From: Theristus sp. LFF4_11
Taxonomy: Eukaryota; Nematoda; Chromadorea; Monhysterida; Xyalidae
Assembly: GCA_030248135.1 (NCBI GenBank)
Contig: JASANC010003765.1
Span: 1 to 64,000, forward strand
Reading direction: 5' to 3'
DNA length: 64,000 nucleotides
Shown: piece after piece, positions 27,407 to 39,497 of the stretch
How positions within the stretch are numbered: position 1 is the first letter of the stretch
Layout of the letters: each line of letters begins with the position of its first letter
Notes under the pieces: generated by a model
What the model was told of the DNA's origin: nothing
The model's input: only the letters and a program-made list of their open reading frames with translations
Databases searched by the model: none
Program-made: the position numbers and the translations under genes

Positions 27407-30400
27407 TCAGTCGTCCAAAGACCACGGACGAAACGAGCGCAGCCACAGTTTCGGATCATCATACCTCGCAAGGAACGCCGCTGATTCGATTGGATTCAGC
27501 TGGAGTTCCACCCATGGGCGGAATTCGCAATTAGCCCTAAATTCCACGTCCTGTCTCGACTGTTCTGTTATCGTTTCGGAATGTACACCTTGCGGAGTCA
27601 GGTTCGCTTCACAAAGTTGGATGTTTCGATTCGACTCCAACGTCGTCGTCGTAGTCGCCGCCGCCGCAATCATGTTGTTCTCGTTTTTGACGGTCCGTTT
27701 TTCGGATCTCGATTTCACGTCTGTAACGCGACATTCACTGTCGCTGTCTGCTGAGGTCGACCCGTCCGTACTCGAGGAACCTGAACTCGAGTCCGAGTCT
27801 GAGCTGGCGCTGGAGCTTGTGCTTGTCGACGAACTGCTGCTGGATCGTGCTTCCGTTGACACGGTGCTTCTTCGTGTTGTTGTTGTTGCTGGAAGGCTCT
27901 GGCGTCGATGTTGTGAAGTCGTCGCTGCTTTTATTGCCGCCCGTGCGAGTGGTGTACCACCGAATGTAGATGGCGTTTGATAGCGCACTGCGTTGACCAG
28001 TTCAATGTCAGACTCTGAGAACGGAAGCGAACATACAGGAGCGGCCAAATATGAATGGACCGGCTTCCGAGCGAACGGAAAACGTTCGTAACACCACCAA
28101 AACGCAATACCAGATTAGGGTTGGCACAGGAAAAAAACCCGGTTTCTTTTCCGTTTTAAAACCGGTTTTTTTCCAGTTTTTTTCCTGAAAAAAATAAAGA
28201 ACCGGATTTTTACCTTAAAAATTTTCAAACTTCGTAGTTAAAAATCACAATTCTTCGTTTGATTGATAAAATGTAAAATGATATTTTTGAAAAAACGGTG
28301 CAGTGAACTGTGTCGAACTGAACTGGTGAAGCATCATTTTGCAGAAGCTTTTGTGCTAAGGGTCAAGTGAAATACGTTGAAGACAAGGTGACTGCTAAAC
28401 TAAGTGCATACTGCATATGCAGACTAACTGACGATGTTATCGATTTGCAATTGCAAAAGCTAACTGATGAAATGTTATTTTTCGAACGCAATCCGCTACC
28501 GGTTTCACTTTGCAGTTCTGCAAATCTCGCCCCCTAATCGGGGTCAGCTATCCGTTCTCCTTGCAACCGTCCCTCCCCGCTCCCCACACCTACACAACAC
28601 GGTCACTGCCCAGTCTGGGGTGTTTTCAATTTATTGAACGTGCTGCCCTGGAAACCAATAAAAGCGAAACTTATTTGATTTGAAACAAAAAATTGGATAG
28701 CATTGGGTGGCAAAAATAGCAAATTGGGTCGGTTGTATGCCTGAAAACAGCATTTTACGCTGCTCAAAATCACAAATTTTGATGTATTTCCTATTTTGAG
28801 TTCAAGAAGTCAAGTTCTGGAAAGTTTAGGAGCTGGGAAGCATTCGGTTTTTTATGGTTTTAAAACGGTTTTAAAACGGAAAAGAAACCGTTTTTTTCTT
28901 GGCAATATAAAAAACCGGTTTTTTAACAACCCTATACCAGATTATCCCTTTTTGGCCGGCTTGTCCACTTACTAGAAACGGACGGGCATATGAAAAGGGC
29001 TTTCGTGCACCTCCGTTGCACCGTTTCAAGATAAAACATTCTGTGGGCCTATTTCTCGTATGATTCTCTGTTTCTCCACCCTCCGAACCCACATGTACTC
29101 ATACACAACAACCATTCTCAATTCTTGCGTTCAAAAATTTCGAATCTTACCTGCTAAATCTAACCAAATAAAAAAACCAGCAAACAAGTGGCGTTTCGAC
29201 GTCAGCACAGGACGCCGAGCAATGGGTGGTGTCTCTTAAAACAAAAAAACACTCACCATCCGTATCACTGCTACTACTGCTGAGCAGGTGCCTTTTGTAT
29301 TCTGCCTTTCCATCGGAGTGACGTGCCTGGAAACATCAATTAAAACGGTGAATTTGACATCTCAAGTTCTACTTGAAAAGACAACAAGTGACTGATTACG
29401 CATGAATCGAACAAAAAAATTTGAAGAAAAAATCTAAACGGCGTTTTCCAACTTTCTGAGCGCGCAGCGCGCGTAATTCAAATGACTGCGTTGCAGGTAA
29501 AGATTTTTTTCAAAAACATCAGTCACTCACTACGCATCCGCACAGCGTCAGGAAAACCGCAGCATTCAGTAAGAAAACTTCACAACCAACCTCCACATGA
29601 TGCGAGTCGTCGGCTGCTTCTCGATGGGTTGCAGAAATTGGTGCAGTTGATCGCGATGGTTTGCAACTGTGCGTAGACTGTTTTGAACTCGATGCTGTGG
29701 AAGCAGCCAATGGTGACCTTCGAACAAGATTTACAAAAAAACTGTGCAGCAACACTTTGAAAAAACACCTTTATTTCAGTGATTTCGTGCGTGTGTGTGT
29801 GTGTGGAATGTGAACTGTGCGTGAATGGAATGGAATGGAAATGAAGCATGCTGATTGGCTGGCAAACATTCAAAGGTACAACTGCCAATCAGCAACGCGC
29901 TGCTCACAACAGTCAACAACGCACTCTTGCCTGCTCATACCGAAACAAACCACCCGCACAACCAACAAAACCATGCACAATTGTACACCAACAAACAACC
30001 GAGAGAACACCGTTCACCTGGAGTTCACCATCACTCGAGGGACACGATCCAAGAACTGGACCGAATCCGAAGAGCCGCTGCTTGTGTACACATCGTCAAT
30101 ATCGACGACTTTCGGTGGTCTCCGTTGTCTGGAAGACATGCCAGTTGGCGAACTCGCAGACTGGCCAGCCGGCAAAGAGGGCGATTTGTTCCGTTTCGTG
30201 CGATTCGATTTCGACTCGTTTGTGCTCTTTGGCCTCTTCTTCGTTCGTGTCTCCTCCTCCGAACCGTCCGTAAAATCCGGCAGCTTGCGGCGTCGTTTCG
30301 GTGCGTCGATCCGTTCGCTTTTGACGCTGGTGAGTTCGGTGGGCACCGCGCAACGGGTGAGAGGACTGACGAGGAGAAAAACACACGCAGCCGTACAGTC

Positions 30401-30937
30401 GGACTCGATAACATATCCAGCCAGCTGATTGGTTGGTGGTCGTGTGATGTACGGATTCTGTGCAAACGAAACTCCGCCTCTCCACAGCAATTCATGCATC
30501 ACGTGCATCACCGACCAATCAGCTAGTTGGATATGTTACTGAGTTGCACTGTAGTTGCTTGCTCTGGTTATTTTGTGTTTTTTTTCAAATTCGGAAAAAA
30601 ATGTGCAGATGATTTTTTTCATAAATGCTTTTGAAATTGTTTAGATCAGATCTGTATTAATGGGTAGTTTGATAGCGATGGAAACTACAATGTACTATCC
30701 GATGATGAAACTACTGGTATGTCAATCTTCAGCCTGTTTTACATCGTCATTGAAACATTAGTTGAAACACTGATTAGTTGCTGCCTCCAAAAAAAACTGA
30801 ACCAATCAACGCGCCCCATATTCACGTGCAGCCAATCAGCAAACAGGAGAACAAACGAATGTAAAAACAAAACCGCACAACGCGGACAACACGCACTCAT
30901 AAACAAAATCGCTTTTTCGTTTCAGTTTCGCCGCCAT
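27407..30937 (-). CDS. Unidentified Ser-rich, basic, probably nuclear protein
   Basis: Proposed exons in transcript order: 30897-30937, 30018-30365, 29591-29717, 29257-29326 and 27407-28014 (stop TGA). Phases close exactly, giving 397 aa. The start MAAKLKRKSDFVYD is basic. Exon 2 has basic clusters (APKRRRKLPDF, RTKKRP, SNRTKRNK) and an acidic IDDVYTSSGSSDS segment. Exon 4 gives SSSSSDTDESDIEL across the junction. Exon 5 has a long Ser/Asp/Thr run, then EKRTVKNENN and a Trp-rich C-terminus (RPWVELQLNP, LWLRSFRPW). Composition suggests a chromatin or RNA-linked nuclear protein, but I recognise no domain and assign no function. Acceptors are good (TTCTCAG, TTTCCAG) except CGTCAG for exon 2 and CGAAG for exon 3. 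Introns hold a MITE (intron 1) and a hAT-like element (intron 4). It lies 1.6 kb downstream of, and on the same strand as, the F-box gene. Confidence 0.72.
28116..28936. mobile_element. hAT-like non-autonomous element (TAGGGTTG termini)
   Basis: Left end TAGGGTTGGCA and right end TTAACAACCCTA are inverted, flanked by a perfect 8-bp duplication TACCAGAT (28108-28115 and 28937-28944). Subterminal regions carry AAAACCGGTTTT palindromes on both sides. Length 821 bp with no transposase ORF. Located in intron 4 of the Ser-rich gene. Confidence 0.9.
30396..30551. mobile_element. TA-flanked MITE (CAGTCGA family), copy B
   Basis: Inverted ends start CAGTCGGACTCGATAACATA and, on the other strand, CAGTGCAACTCAGTAACATA. 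Both contain ATATCCA and AGCTGATTGGT, and TA flanks each side (30394-30395 and 30552-30553). Length 156 bp. Located in intron 1 of the Ser-rich gene, 30 bp upstream of its exon 2. Confidence 0.88.
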
Positions 30938-32523
30938 TTTCGTCGGTCCCTTTTTTCGTAATCAAGAAAGAATTATCATGGTTGTTTTCAAATTCACCTG
31001 CACCGCAAAAAAAACCAGCGGTTTACGATTGTGGGAACAGGTAAATTTGTTCTAGTGAATGTTGATAAGTATAACACAACACAACACAACACACCGTGTG
31101 CGTGTTGCGCGTGTGTTGCGCACTGACACGTTTTTTTCTTGTCACTTGCAATTGTTGTGCGGACCACGAAACGATTTTTTTGATTTTTATCAGACTTCTG
31201 TTGCATCTAAACTCTATACGTACAATATAATACAATTACAATAAATACACGAGAAGACACAAGAATCGTTCATTGGACAGTATTGCGTGCAAAATGCAAA
31301 TTACATCACGTTTATTGTAACGAGTCAGCTCAGGGAGCAGTTTCACAAAAGTTAGCAGTCCAATAGTGCTACACGACAGAGCGGCTTATGAGTCAACAAA
31401 TTTTAGTTTCCTCATATTCCGTCGAAGAGCAGACACTGGTAAATCTGTTTGCCTGAAAAAAACCGGAATTGTGATGATTTTAGCGGCGAACTGAACTATG
31501 AAACTAATACTACTAAGCTTTTATACAACTGCCCCAAAAATGACATCAATACGGGCAAACTGTGTGTCGTGTTTCCAGCCAGTGTGTGACGTCATTCTGG
31601 TGTGACATGTTCTTATAAACAGTCCATACAAAATTGATGTACAAATGACAGAATGATTAAAACAAAAAATAATACCACAGTAACAGTGACACATAAAACA
31701 GCATCTGAATTTTTTTTAATTTTTAAATTTATTTATTGGTGTATGTACCGTATGTATTTATTGTATTTATTGTATTTATTTATTTTATGTACCGTATTTA
31801 TTGTATGTACCGAATGAAACAACCAAATTCTTTTTTTTCTGAAATCACCGTGCAAGTGCAGAGCAGAGACAAAAAAATGAAGAACGGCGCACAAATAAAT
31901 GAAATACGGCCCCGACCCAAAAATTCGCTCAAGAATATGTACAAAATTGAAAACTGCAAGTAATTTCACAAATTTGTGCAGTTTATTTTTTCACGAAAGT
32001 AAAAAAAATGCAGGTTGAACTAAGAAACAACAGCTATGTACATAACATCCTTCTTTGGTTGAAAGAAAACCGAATTTCGAATAAAGCAAGTCCAAAGTAA
32101 TGAAATCAAGTGTGACAAAAAATTTAAAACATTTTTTAAAATTCAGAAGAAAAACACCAGACAGAAAAGAAAAGACATAACTGGTCAGAATGTACACCCC
32201 GGAAAACTAAAAACAGGCAGCAGAAAAAAAGTTGATGTGATTCTGATAAAAACTATCATCACAGCATTTTGTACAAACCAAATACACGCATACAAGAGTC
32301 AAAATCAGAACGTAAGATACTACAGAAACTCGAATAAACTCATTGCAAGGGAATGCAGTCACCATTTCATTCCCTGTCGAACAGATTTGTTTTCACACAC
32401 CATTATTCACCAAACTCGTAAAGTTCCAAACATGCTGATTGGAACAACAGACATCAACAACATCATTCAGACAGCCATGGAACCATCATCATGCGATGAT
32501 TTTTCGAAACTTGCAAATGTCAA
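30938..32523. other. Tandem-gene spacer with AT-rich simple repeats
   Basis: This is the spacer between the F-box stop and the start of the Ser-rich gene. It contains an AACAC-type tract (31073-31092) and a (TGTATTTAT)n array (about 31728-31830, with TGTACCG interruptions). TTTATT at 31982-31987 reads AATAAA on the minus strand and could serve the F-box mRNA. No exon is supported here. Confidence 0.55.
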
Positions 32524-35500
32524 TCACAAAAACATCAACATGTCAACGAATTGTTGCGGCGTCACCCGCACGGAGGGCGAACGCTCCTTGCCAATGCACG
32601 GGTGACCCAGTTGCTGAAAAATTTGGTTTTGTCTTTTAATGCGATTTTTCATTTAGCCCCCACTTCTCCACCTGCTCCAAAAGCCCAGGTGGCAAATTCA
32701 GGTGGTTTGGAGCGGTGTACGGGGATACCGAGTCTATGCCCTTGCCACGAGACGAAAGCAGCCTCTCCCACTAACTGTTACCATAACTCACCCGGGTGTC
32801 TTCGGCAATAGTCGTAAAACGTAACCAAACAAACGAAATACCTTTGACACGCCCCCCCCCCCCACAGAGTACGGTACCTACCAAATTTGGTCTCGACACG
32901 ATCTTACTTCAACAGTCGTGATCTTCATTCGGAAAAGGGGTGAAAAATCGAAACGAAGATAATTTTTTTTTGACAATCAGGAAAGGAACGAAACGACAGC
33001 AATGAGATCGTGTCAAGACCAGAATACGCTAGATACCGTAGACTCCGTGCGCACACAGGTTTCACATCAAACTGCAAAGCATCCAACGAACCTTCCAAAA
33101 CAATGCCTTGCAATGACAACAGATGTGTATCATGTCCGCGTAGACCTCTCGCAAACCGAAGCGCCTGAAAATACAGCAAATACAACTGAAAACATTTTTT
33201 TATAAAGAGCAACAACTGAATTGTTCGCGCTAATTGGTTGAAAAACGCAGATGCGCAGTATTGGACCAATCACTGCGTCAACTGTGAAACATGTGAAAAG
33301 TCTAAAATTTTATGCCTGCAGTCGAAGCAGTCAACCTGACGAAAAAGAGGCACTATTTTTGTTTATTTAACAAAAATAATTCTGCATAAGCATTCGTACA
33401 AGGACTGGATCGATTCACGGATGGTGTGGTTTTCCTGACCCCCTGCTAGCTCTGAATTCGCTTACACAACAAAGCAGCCACAATAAGCGCTTTTTATGTT
33501 GCTAGCTTCTGGACATTCCACGCTTTTTATTGCCATAGTAACCTGCTGCACCTGAGCACCACCCCCATCGATATCACGTGATACAAGAGAGAGTACAGAC
33601 TGACTGGCATCGCATTGCAAAGCAAAACGCAAATCCAATACAACCAATCAGCGTTCGAAAATTGTGACAGGCTGCACTTGCAACTGATTGGTTGCACTGT
33701 GCAGCTGCTGCAACCAATCATCAGCGTTCGCAAGTTGTCTAGCTGCAGAGGCAAATCAGAGTAACTGTAAGCTGCACATTTTGCGGTCTGTCAGAAAAAA
33801 GTGACATTTTAAGCGAAGTAGTCGTGCAACTGAGCAACAGACAAGAATAAAAACAATGAAAATAAAAACAATTAGAAAAACATGCAATCCACAACTTTTC
33901 CACATTTTTTTGAAGTTTTGAAATATTTTCTGCACGCACTTTTTCAACTCGAAATACCGATGTCGCCAGCTGTGCGCGTGGCCGAGCGTGTTCATTCGTT
34001 CGTCAATCGCGCTGATTTGCTCGTCCGTGAAATGGAAACTGCAAGAAAAAAAACGAATTTTCAGTCGGAAAAATCGACGGAATCGATCCAAAACACTGTT
34101 TCACCAAAACAAAACGATTCAAAAATTGTCACCACGCAGAATCGCAGCACAACTCGCCGATTGGCTGGGTGCTTTTCAATTCGGACTTTCTAGATTACCA
34201 TTCGATTCAGCTAATCAGCGAGCCAAAAACTGTGATCTTTTTAACGCAGAAGTCACCTAATTTCGACAGTTTTCTTTACGATGTCCACGTCTTAAAAAAT
34301 CGAAAATTCATCAATACCATCCTAGTAAAACAACAGCACACAGTGCCGGTGAAAAAACACATCCAAATAAGAACCAGGTGATTACATTCAGCAAAATTCA
34401 CAGAAAAGCAGCTATACCGAAAATCAAGGCTGAAAACTCAAAACCAAAAAGGACCAAAGCAAACCGACAAAACCACAACGCAAACGCAAACACCGCACCG
34501 ACCGACAGAGCGACCGCCAGAGCGTCTGTTCCGAGTCGACGAGCGCGCTGAGCGCCTCGGTCGCTTTGGACGCCTCGATCAGACTTTGGTGGTCGGCGAG
34601 TCTGCGCAGAATGGCGCGGAAACACTCCTGCGGCAGGTCGAGGAACGTCACGGAGTCCTCCGACGATTCGGCCGGCTGCGGGGAAAAAAGCAAAACACTT
34701 CCGTTTTTTTTCTTGTGCTCGTCACTGATTGGCCGACCGTTCGGACATGCGCTCCATTAAGGTGAATTTAGCAAATATAGTCTTTTGTGCGTACGGACGG
34801 ACACAACACTTAAAATGTGGAAATCGTATCGTTTCGTAATGCATTACGGGCACAATTTTTAGTTTGCGCACGGGATTTAGAACGACGTCTGTCTGTACGT
34901 ACGGACAGAAAACTAGATGGTGTTTTCGCGTTAGAGCGCATTGTAATCGTACAGGTACAGGTACACACATGCGCGAAAACACGTGTCTTTACCCTTTCCC
35001 ACGTTCTACGGAAACTCGGAAAACACGACGCAACGGGCAAACAAAACTGAACAGGAATCCGTCCAACCAAAGACAGACACTCACCGTGACCGGCGGTGTG
35101 CTGCACAGCAGATCGTAGAGGCTGCCAACGGCAAACTGGTGAGACTGGAGCAGGGACGGAGAGCCGCAGTGGTGACCTGGAAAAAACGTTTTTTTATTTG
35201 CTTTTGTTGCTTTTTCGTGTTTTCGCATCTCTTTCAATTTTCTTACGGTTAGATGAAACGGTGAACGCATTAGTTTGCACAAACAGCTGATTGGTGGCCT
35301 CTAAAAATTTTATTGTAACGCATTGATTAGCTCTCATCCGATCCGCCAATCAGCGCGTACACTTTAGACGATCAGAATGCAGCTCAACCAAAGTGTATGA
35401 CGGTTGCCAGCAATTCGACCTCGCCAACAGGGGTGGGGTGTCCTCATCTCATCAGTGATGTTCCGCTGTTGAACCACTTCAGTTGCAATAATAATTCGGA

Positions 35501-38500
35501 GTGCAAAAACAAACGGGAAACAGCAAACCTTGATTCAAATTGCGACTGAACTCGCTGACCAACTCGCGAACGGTGCTGACGTTTTGGTAGCGTTCGAGAC
35601 CTGGCATTAATTTTCTTGCTTGGACAGTTTTTTCACCAAGAAAAACAGTCTGATTAAGAAACTTTAAACGCATTTTCTTCCGACGTTTTCTGTTCGACAA
35701 AAAAAACCACAAAAAAGAACAACTCACTTCTAATCACCATCACTTCGACAATCGACAACAAAATTCGGCGAGCGGATCCGCTCAGATTCTGTAGTTTGTC
35801 ACGAATCAGGATTTGTACAACCTGAAATGACGAATGGTAATGCTTCTTTGCAAGCCGAAATCGATTCGAAAGAGAAAACTGATCTGACCACAAGACCAGG
35901 CAGGATAAATCAGTGAGCTTGGTGATAAATTCACATCGGGCACGTTGATTGGCTGCTTTAGACTGAAAAGGCTTACGGACTAAACTTAACCGGTGCGGCC
36001 GGGTAATTTGTATTTGTTTAGTTTCGTTTAGTTGTAGTAGTTTTGTTTCTTTCACACATACCGAATCAGTGTGTCAACAGAATGGAAATAATGATGAGTT
36101 CTACCTTGAATGAACGAACGAACCACCGAACAGCAATTTTAAGGATTTGGGCAATCTTTTTAGCCAATTTAGTTTCATCTGTTGTGCCTATCGGGGCTCG
36201 ATAACCCGAACGCACAGACAAGAGTCTAACGCGCTACCACTACCACCCCGGTTAGGAGGCCATGACATTGAAGAATAGCAACGAAATTGGAAGTCGCCTC
36301 CGTGGCTCGGTGGTTAGCACGTTTGCCTTCAACTCAGAAGGTGACGGGTTCGATCCCCCACGGAGGATGACAAACTGCCGCCAGTGTAGCTCTCTACTCT
36401 AATAACTACACTCGTTTTCAACTAAAGCTTTCGGATTCGCTGCCCTGCGGGGATATAGCGACCGCAGGCCACCGAAACCGAAGTCGGGCTAAGATCACTG
36501 GTGCCCCCAGGACAGAGCGGGGCTTAGAGGCTGTCCCCCTCACGTGGCGAGGGTATTGGTTCCACGGGATGGTGAGCCGTCCGTCCCCCAATCCCACCGG
36601 AGTTTGGTACCTTCGGGTTTCCGGAATCGGTGGGGGGCGTGTTTCAAATATTAAAAAAAAACACAGAAAAAACTGGAATCAGAGATGTGCACGGGGGGTA
36701 CTTAGGGGGTACCGGTACCGGCAAACGTCGCGCGTCGCGCAGGGTCTGGGGGGCTACGTCGCGCAGCGCCTCGGTCGGAGTTGAAAGAGACAAAAGTTTC
36801 ATACATGAATTTGAAAAATTACTTCGAAATCGATTGCCCATGTCGCGCATCTATCAGTCAAAATTGAGGTCTGCTCATTGTGCTTTTGTTGTGAGCTGCT
36901 GAAATCGCTGTGAGCAATCATTTTAATTCACAGATGTCGCGCAGCGCCTCAGGTGGAAGAGACAAAATTTTCACAAATAAAATAAAAATTGCTTCAAAAT
37001 CAAATTCGAAGATTTCAATTGACTGACTGTTGTTGTACTTTTGTAGGTTGCAATGCATTTGTATTTGAAATTGCGCTGCGCATGTAGATGATGCACATTT
37101 TATTTCCCAAATGTTAGTTGCATAGACATCCAGGGTTTTTTACGCGAAATCGTGCGTCAATGACGCAAAATAATTTGGTATGACGCAAAGAAATTGGTCG
37201 TTTCGGTCAGCTTTTTTGATTCTCTCAATTTTCGAAGATTTCAAGGGATTATTTTTAAGAAAGTTTGCGCCCAGATTCAAAATTTTTCTGCGCCTTCGGC
37301 GCAGGACGTGGACACTTTATGATTTGTTTGACAATGGCGATCACGAATTCATCGTTCGTTTTGTAGATTGTTCAGTGTTTTGTGTATAACGGTTCAATTC
37401 AATCTAAGAATATTTTTGTTGTTTTGACCGTATCAACGATCACTTGGTCCATCTAGCTCCTACGTAAGCTGTTTGTTCGCACGTTTCTGCGTTTTTTAAC
37501 ACGTGAATAAATGTCATAGACAGCAAACTACTTTAGATGACGTCCAAAAATCGCAAGGTAAAATGCGTTCTTGGGCCTAATTTTTGAAAATTTTCTTCGC
37601 TACGCGAAGACGTTACAGTTTACCGGTTTTTTAATTGAAATTGAGAGTCAAAGCAACACTTTCCGAACGAAACACAGAATAAACTTCAAAAATACAAATG
37701 TATTTGTATTTGAAATCGCGCTGCGCATGTAGAATGTGACACTAAATTTGCGAGAAAAATGTGGTGGGGTCGACGTCGCGCAACCACCCGAGCCGGTACC
37801 AGCAAGAATTGTCTGGCGTGCACACCTCTGACTGGAATACATATTTTTGACACGCACTTTGCAAACGTAATTGAACCTCGGCACGTCGCAGAACACGCGC
37901 GCAATGTTCAGTTTGTGAAACGCGTCACTCATACTGGTGCAGCCGACAAACTGAAAAAAGCAGCAAAAACGGGAGTTACAAAATTGAGGTCACAGTAGCG
38001 TAGTTCTGCTGCAGTTTGTTGTAAATTATATTACCTCAGTCATAATATGGCAAGTTTGTTTGTAAATAAAGCAAAAAAACCAATAAAAACTGAACCTCGC
38101 GAGATTTGTTCGTTTTCACAAAGCAGTGCGGCTGATGGAAACCTTCGGAATCGGTGTCGGCGTCTGAACAAAAAAACGGAGAATAAAACAAAAATTCATT
38201 CAACAGGAAACTGTCTCCGAAACAAGCACATTTTCATCCCAGCTACAGTTTTTGTGCCAAATCCCAATGATCAAATTCTTCTGATTAGCTGAGAAAAAAA
38301 TACCTCTGATACCAACAGAAACAGTAAGCAGACATTCAGTCACTAGTTTTAGCGTCCGTCTTTTGCCGTGCAACCTGCGACCTATGACAGAACAATTGCC
38401 AGATCGATCCTTTTGCCCCCAAAAAATTTTTGTCCAGTCAACCCAACAACACGACTCAAGCCAAACAAAAACACCACAGTCAAGGAGAGCCACCAAGAAC

Positions 38501-39168
38501 GTGTCCAAACCGTTGTCAGAGCTGGCCGGCTGCTCGTCAAACAAACACTGCAGCCCGCCCATGCCGACGTTGTCGTCGCCGCCGGTGGTTTGCTTGGCGA
38601 TCTCTGCAGTGTCGTTCTCCTGATTGCTGCCAGACGAGTCCGACTCGGATCCCGATCCACTGGTGCTGCGCTGCTTCTTCAGCGAGCATTCGGACGACAA
38701 CGGACGGAGGTGCTCGTCGAGTTGAAAGATTTGTCTGGAAAATGGATCAGAAAAATGTTGTTTGTGTTAATTCTTGGCCGTTTATTGAAACGGAAGTTGT
38801 TGTTTGACATCACGATCGCTCGTGTCTTATCTGTGTGCGATGGATCGAGTCTCCAGAAAAGAAAAATATCCACAATACACCACTGGCTGGAAGCAAGTCA
38901 CAAAAGTCCACTCGAAACAAACCAACAGCTCTCTTCCCTTCTCTCCATTGGCGATTTTCCGACAAAAACTTCGTTTTTTTCGCCTGTTCCACCCTATCAA
39001 CGCAAATTGAAATTAGGAAAAGCTAATTTCCAATTCTTTAAAAAAGGACTCCACTGACGAGCTGCGTTCTTCCAAGCTCAGCGGACGCAGCTTCTTGCGC
39101 TCCCAGCCCTCCTGCGTTCGAACCCACGTTTCGCCGTGCGATCGCCAGTCTTGACCGTAAAATGGCAT
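32524..39168 (-). CDS. FBXO32: FBXO25/FBXO32 (atrogin-1-like) F-box protein
   Basis: Exons in transcript order: 39059-39168, 38511-38734, 38096-38163, 37858-37950, 35728-35821, 35529-35600, 35085-35176, 34503-34675, 33940-34038, 33092-33164 and 32524-32613. All phases fit: 396 codons including TGA. The N-terminus MPFYGQDWRSHGETW matches the family start. A Ser/Asp-rich insert follows. Next come the conserved SDAFHKLNIARVFCDVPRFN segment, a leucine-rich helix (DKLQNLSGSARR), then the F-box (FLDLPQECFRAILRRLADH through TLWRSLCRFHFTDEQ), EVYADMIHICCHCKALFWK and the C-terminal GHPC...VTPQQFVDMLMFL. Vertebrate homologues are substrate receptors of SCF (SKP1-CUL1) ubiquitin ligases acting in muscle and nucleus; length is close (355-367 aa). 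FBXO25 and FBXO32 are paralogues in vertebrates, so the symbol is approximate. Intron 4 is crowded with transposable elements. Confidence 0.94.
32866..33048. mobile_element. Inverted-repeat element with GGTCTYGACACGATC arms
   Basis: Left arm GAGTACGGTACCTACC followed by GGTCTCGACACGATCT. The right arm, read on the other strand, is GAGTCTACGGTATCTAGCG followed by GGTCTTGACACGATCT. Length about 183 bp, no ORF, in the last intron of the F-box gene. The arms resemble parts of the cluster at 44798-45250 and a fragment near 7095. Confidence 0.72.
34757..34939 (+). mobile_element. Dispersed inverted-repeat element R3, copy 1
   Basis: Matches 61948-62138 along its length: TTTTGTGCGTACGGACGGACAC, TAATGCATTACGGGCAC, GGGATTTAGAACGACGT and ACTAGATGGTGTTTTCGC blocks in the same order. 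Ends are inverted relative to each other (TAGTTTTYTGTSCGTACG). It lies in intron 7 of the F-box gene. Confidence 0.75.
36179..36262 (-). mobile_element. tRNA-like SINE family, copy 2 (head only)
   Basis: The reverse complement reads GGGGTGGTAGTGGTAGCGCG, TTAGACTCTTGTCTGTGC, GTTCGGGTTATCGAGCCCC, matching the heads at 7826 and 55670. The body is absent. In intron 4 of the F-box gene. Confidence 0.68.
36296..36640 (+). mobile_element. Second tRNA-derived element (tRNA-like head plus GC-rich body)
   Basis: The head CGCCTCCGTGGCTCGGTGG...GGTTCGATCCC...CCACGGAGG has an A-box-like and an excellent B-box-like motif and a 9-bp outer stem (CCTCCGTGG/CCACGGAGG). The D and anticodon stems do not pair properly, so I call it tRNA-derived, not a functional tRNA. 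A GC-rich tail, unlike the surroundings, follows to about 36640 (GCCCTGCGGGGATATAGCG, GTCCGTCCCCCAATCCCACC). Only one copy in this window. Confidence 0.6.
36680..37830. mobile_element. hAT-like non-autonomous element (CAGAGRTGTGCAC termini)
   Basis: Left end CAGAGATGTGCACGG and right end (other strand) CAGAGGTGTGCACGCC, flanked by a perfect 8-bp duplication ACTGGAAT (36672-36679 and 37831-37838). Subterminal GGTACCGG and GTCGCGC motifs are shared by both ends. A block GTCGCGCAGCGCCTC...GAGACAAAA is duplicated internally (36759 and 36937). Length 1151 bp, no transposase. It ends 27 bp from F-box exon 4, inside intron 4. Confidence 0.9.
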
Positions 39169-39497
39169 GTTCTGATCAGAGCCTTTCTTTTTTATTTGTC
39201 ACGTTTTCTAAAAACATCGAAGAAATTTTTACTTGGTACATTTTTTGTTCTGTTGTGCGTGCGTGCGTGTAAATTGCAGTAGCGGCAGTGAGCGTGCGAT
39301 CAGCGATGGTGAGTTTTTGTCAGCCAAGTGAGCCAACCAGTTTGCTTTCAACTTTTTAACAATCCAACCAAATATCCAAAATGCAACCCCCGCCCCCCCC
39401 AATGCAAAAAAAAAATATAAAAAATTGCCGACTTTTGAAAAATGTTTCTCTAATATGCATAGTTGTTCCAGAGCCGGGGCGTTGGGGGGCCGATATA

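Noticed and set aside
27621..27980. 119-codon plus-strand ORF opposite the Ser-rich exon
   Set aside because: Antisense reading of Ser/Asp codons gives a pseudo-hydrophobic peptide; the minus-strand frame closes over five exons.
36296..36368. Functional tRNA gene
   Set aside because: A and B boxes and an outer stem are present, but the D and anticodon stems do not pair and the T stem has mismatches; better explained as a tRNA-derived repeat.
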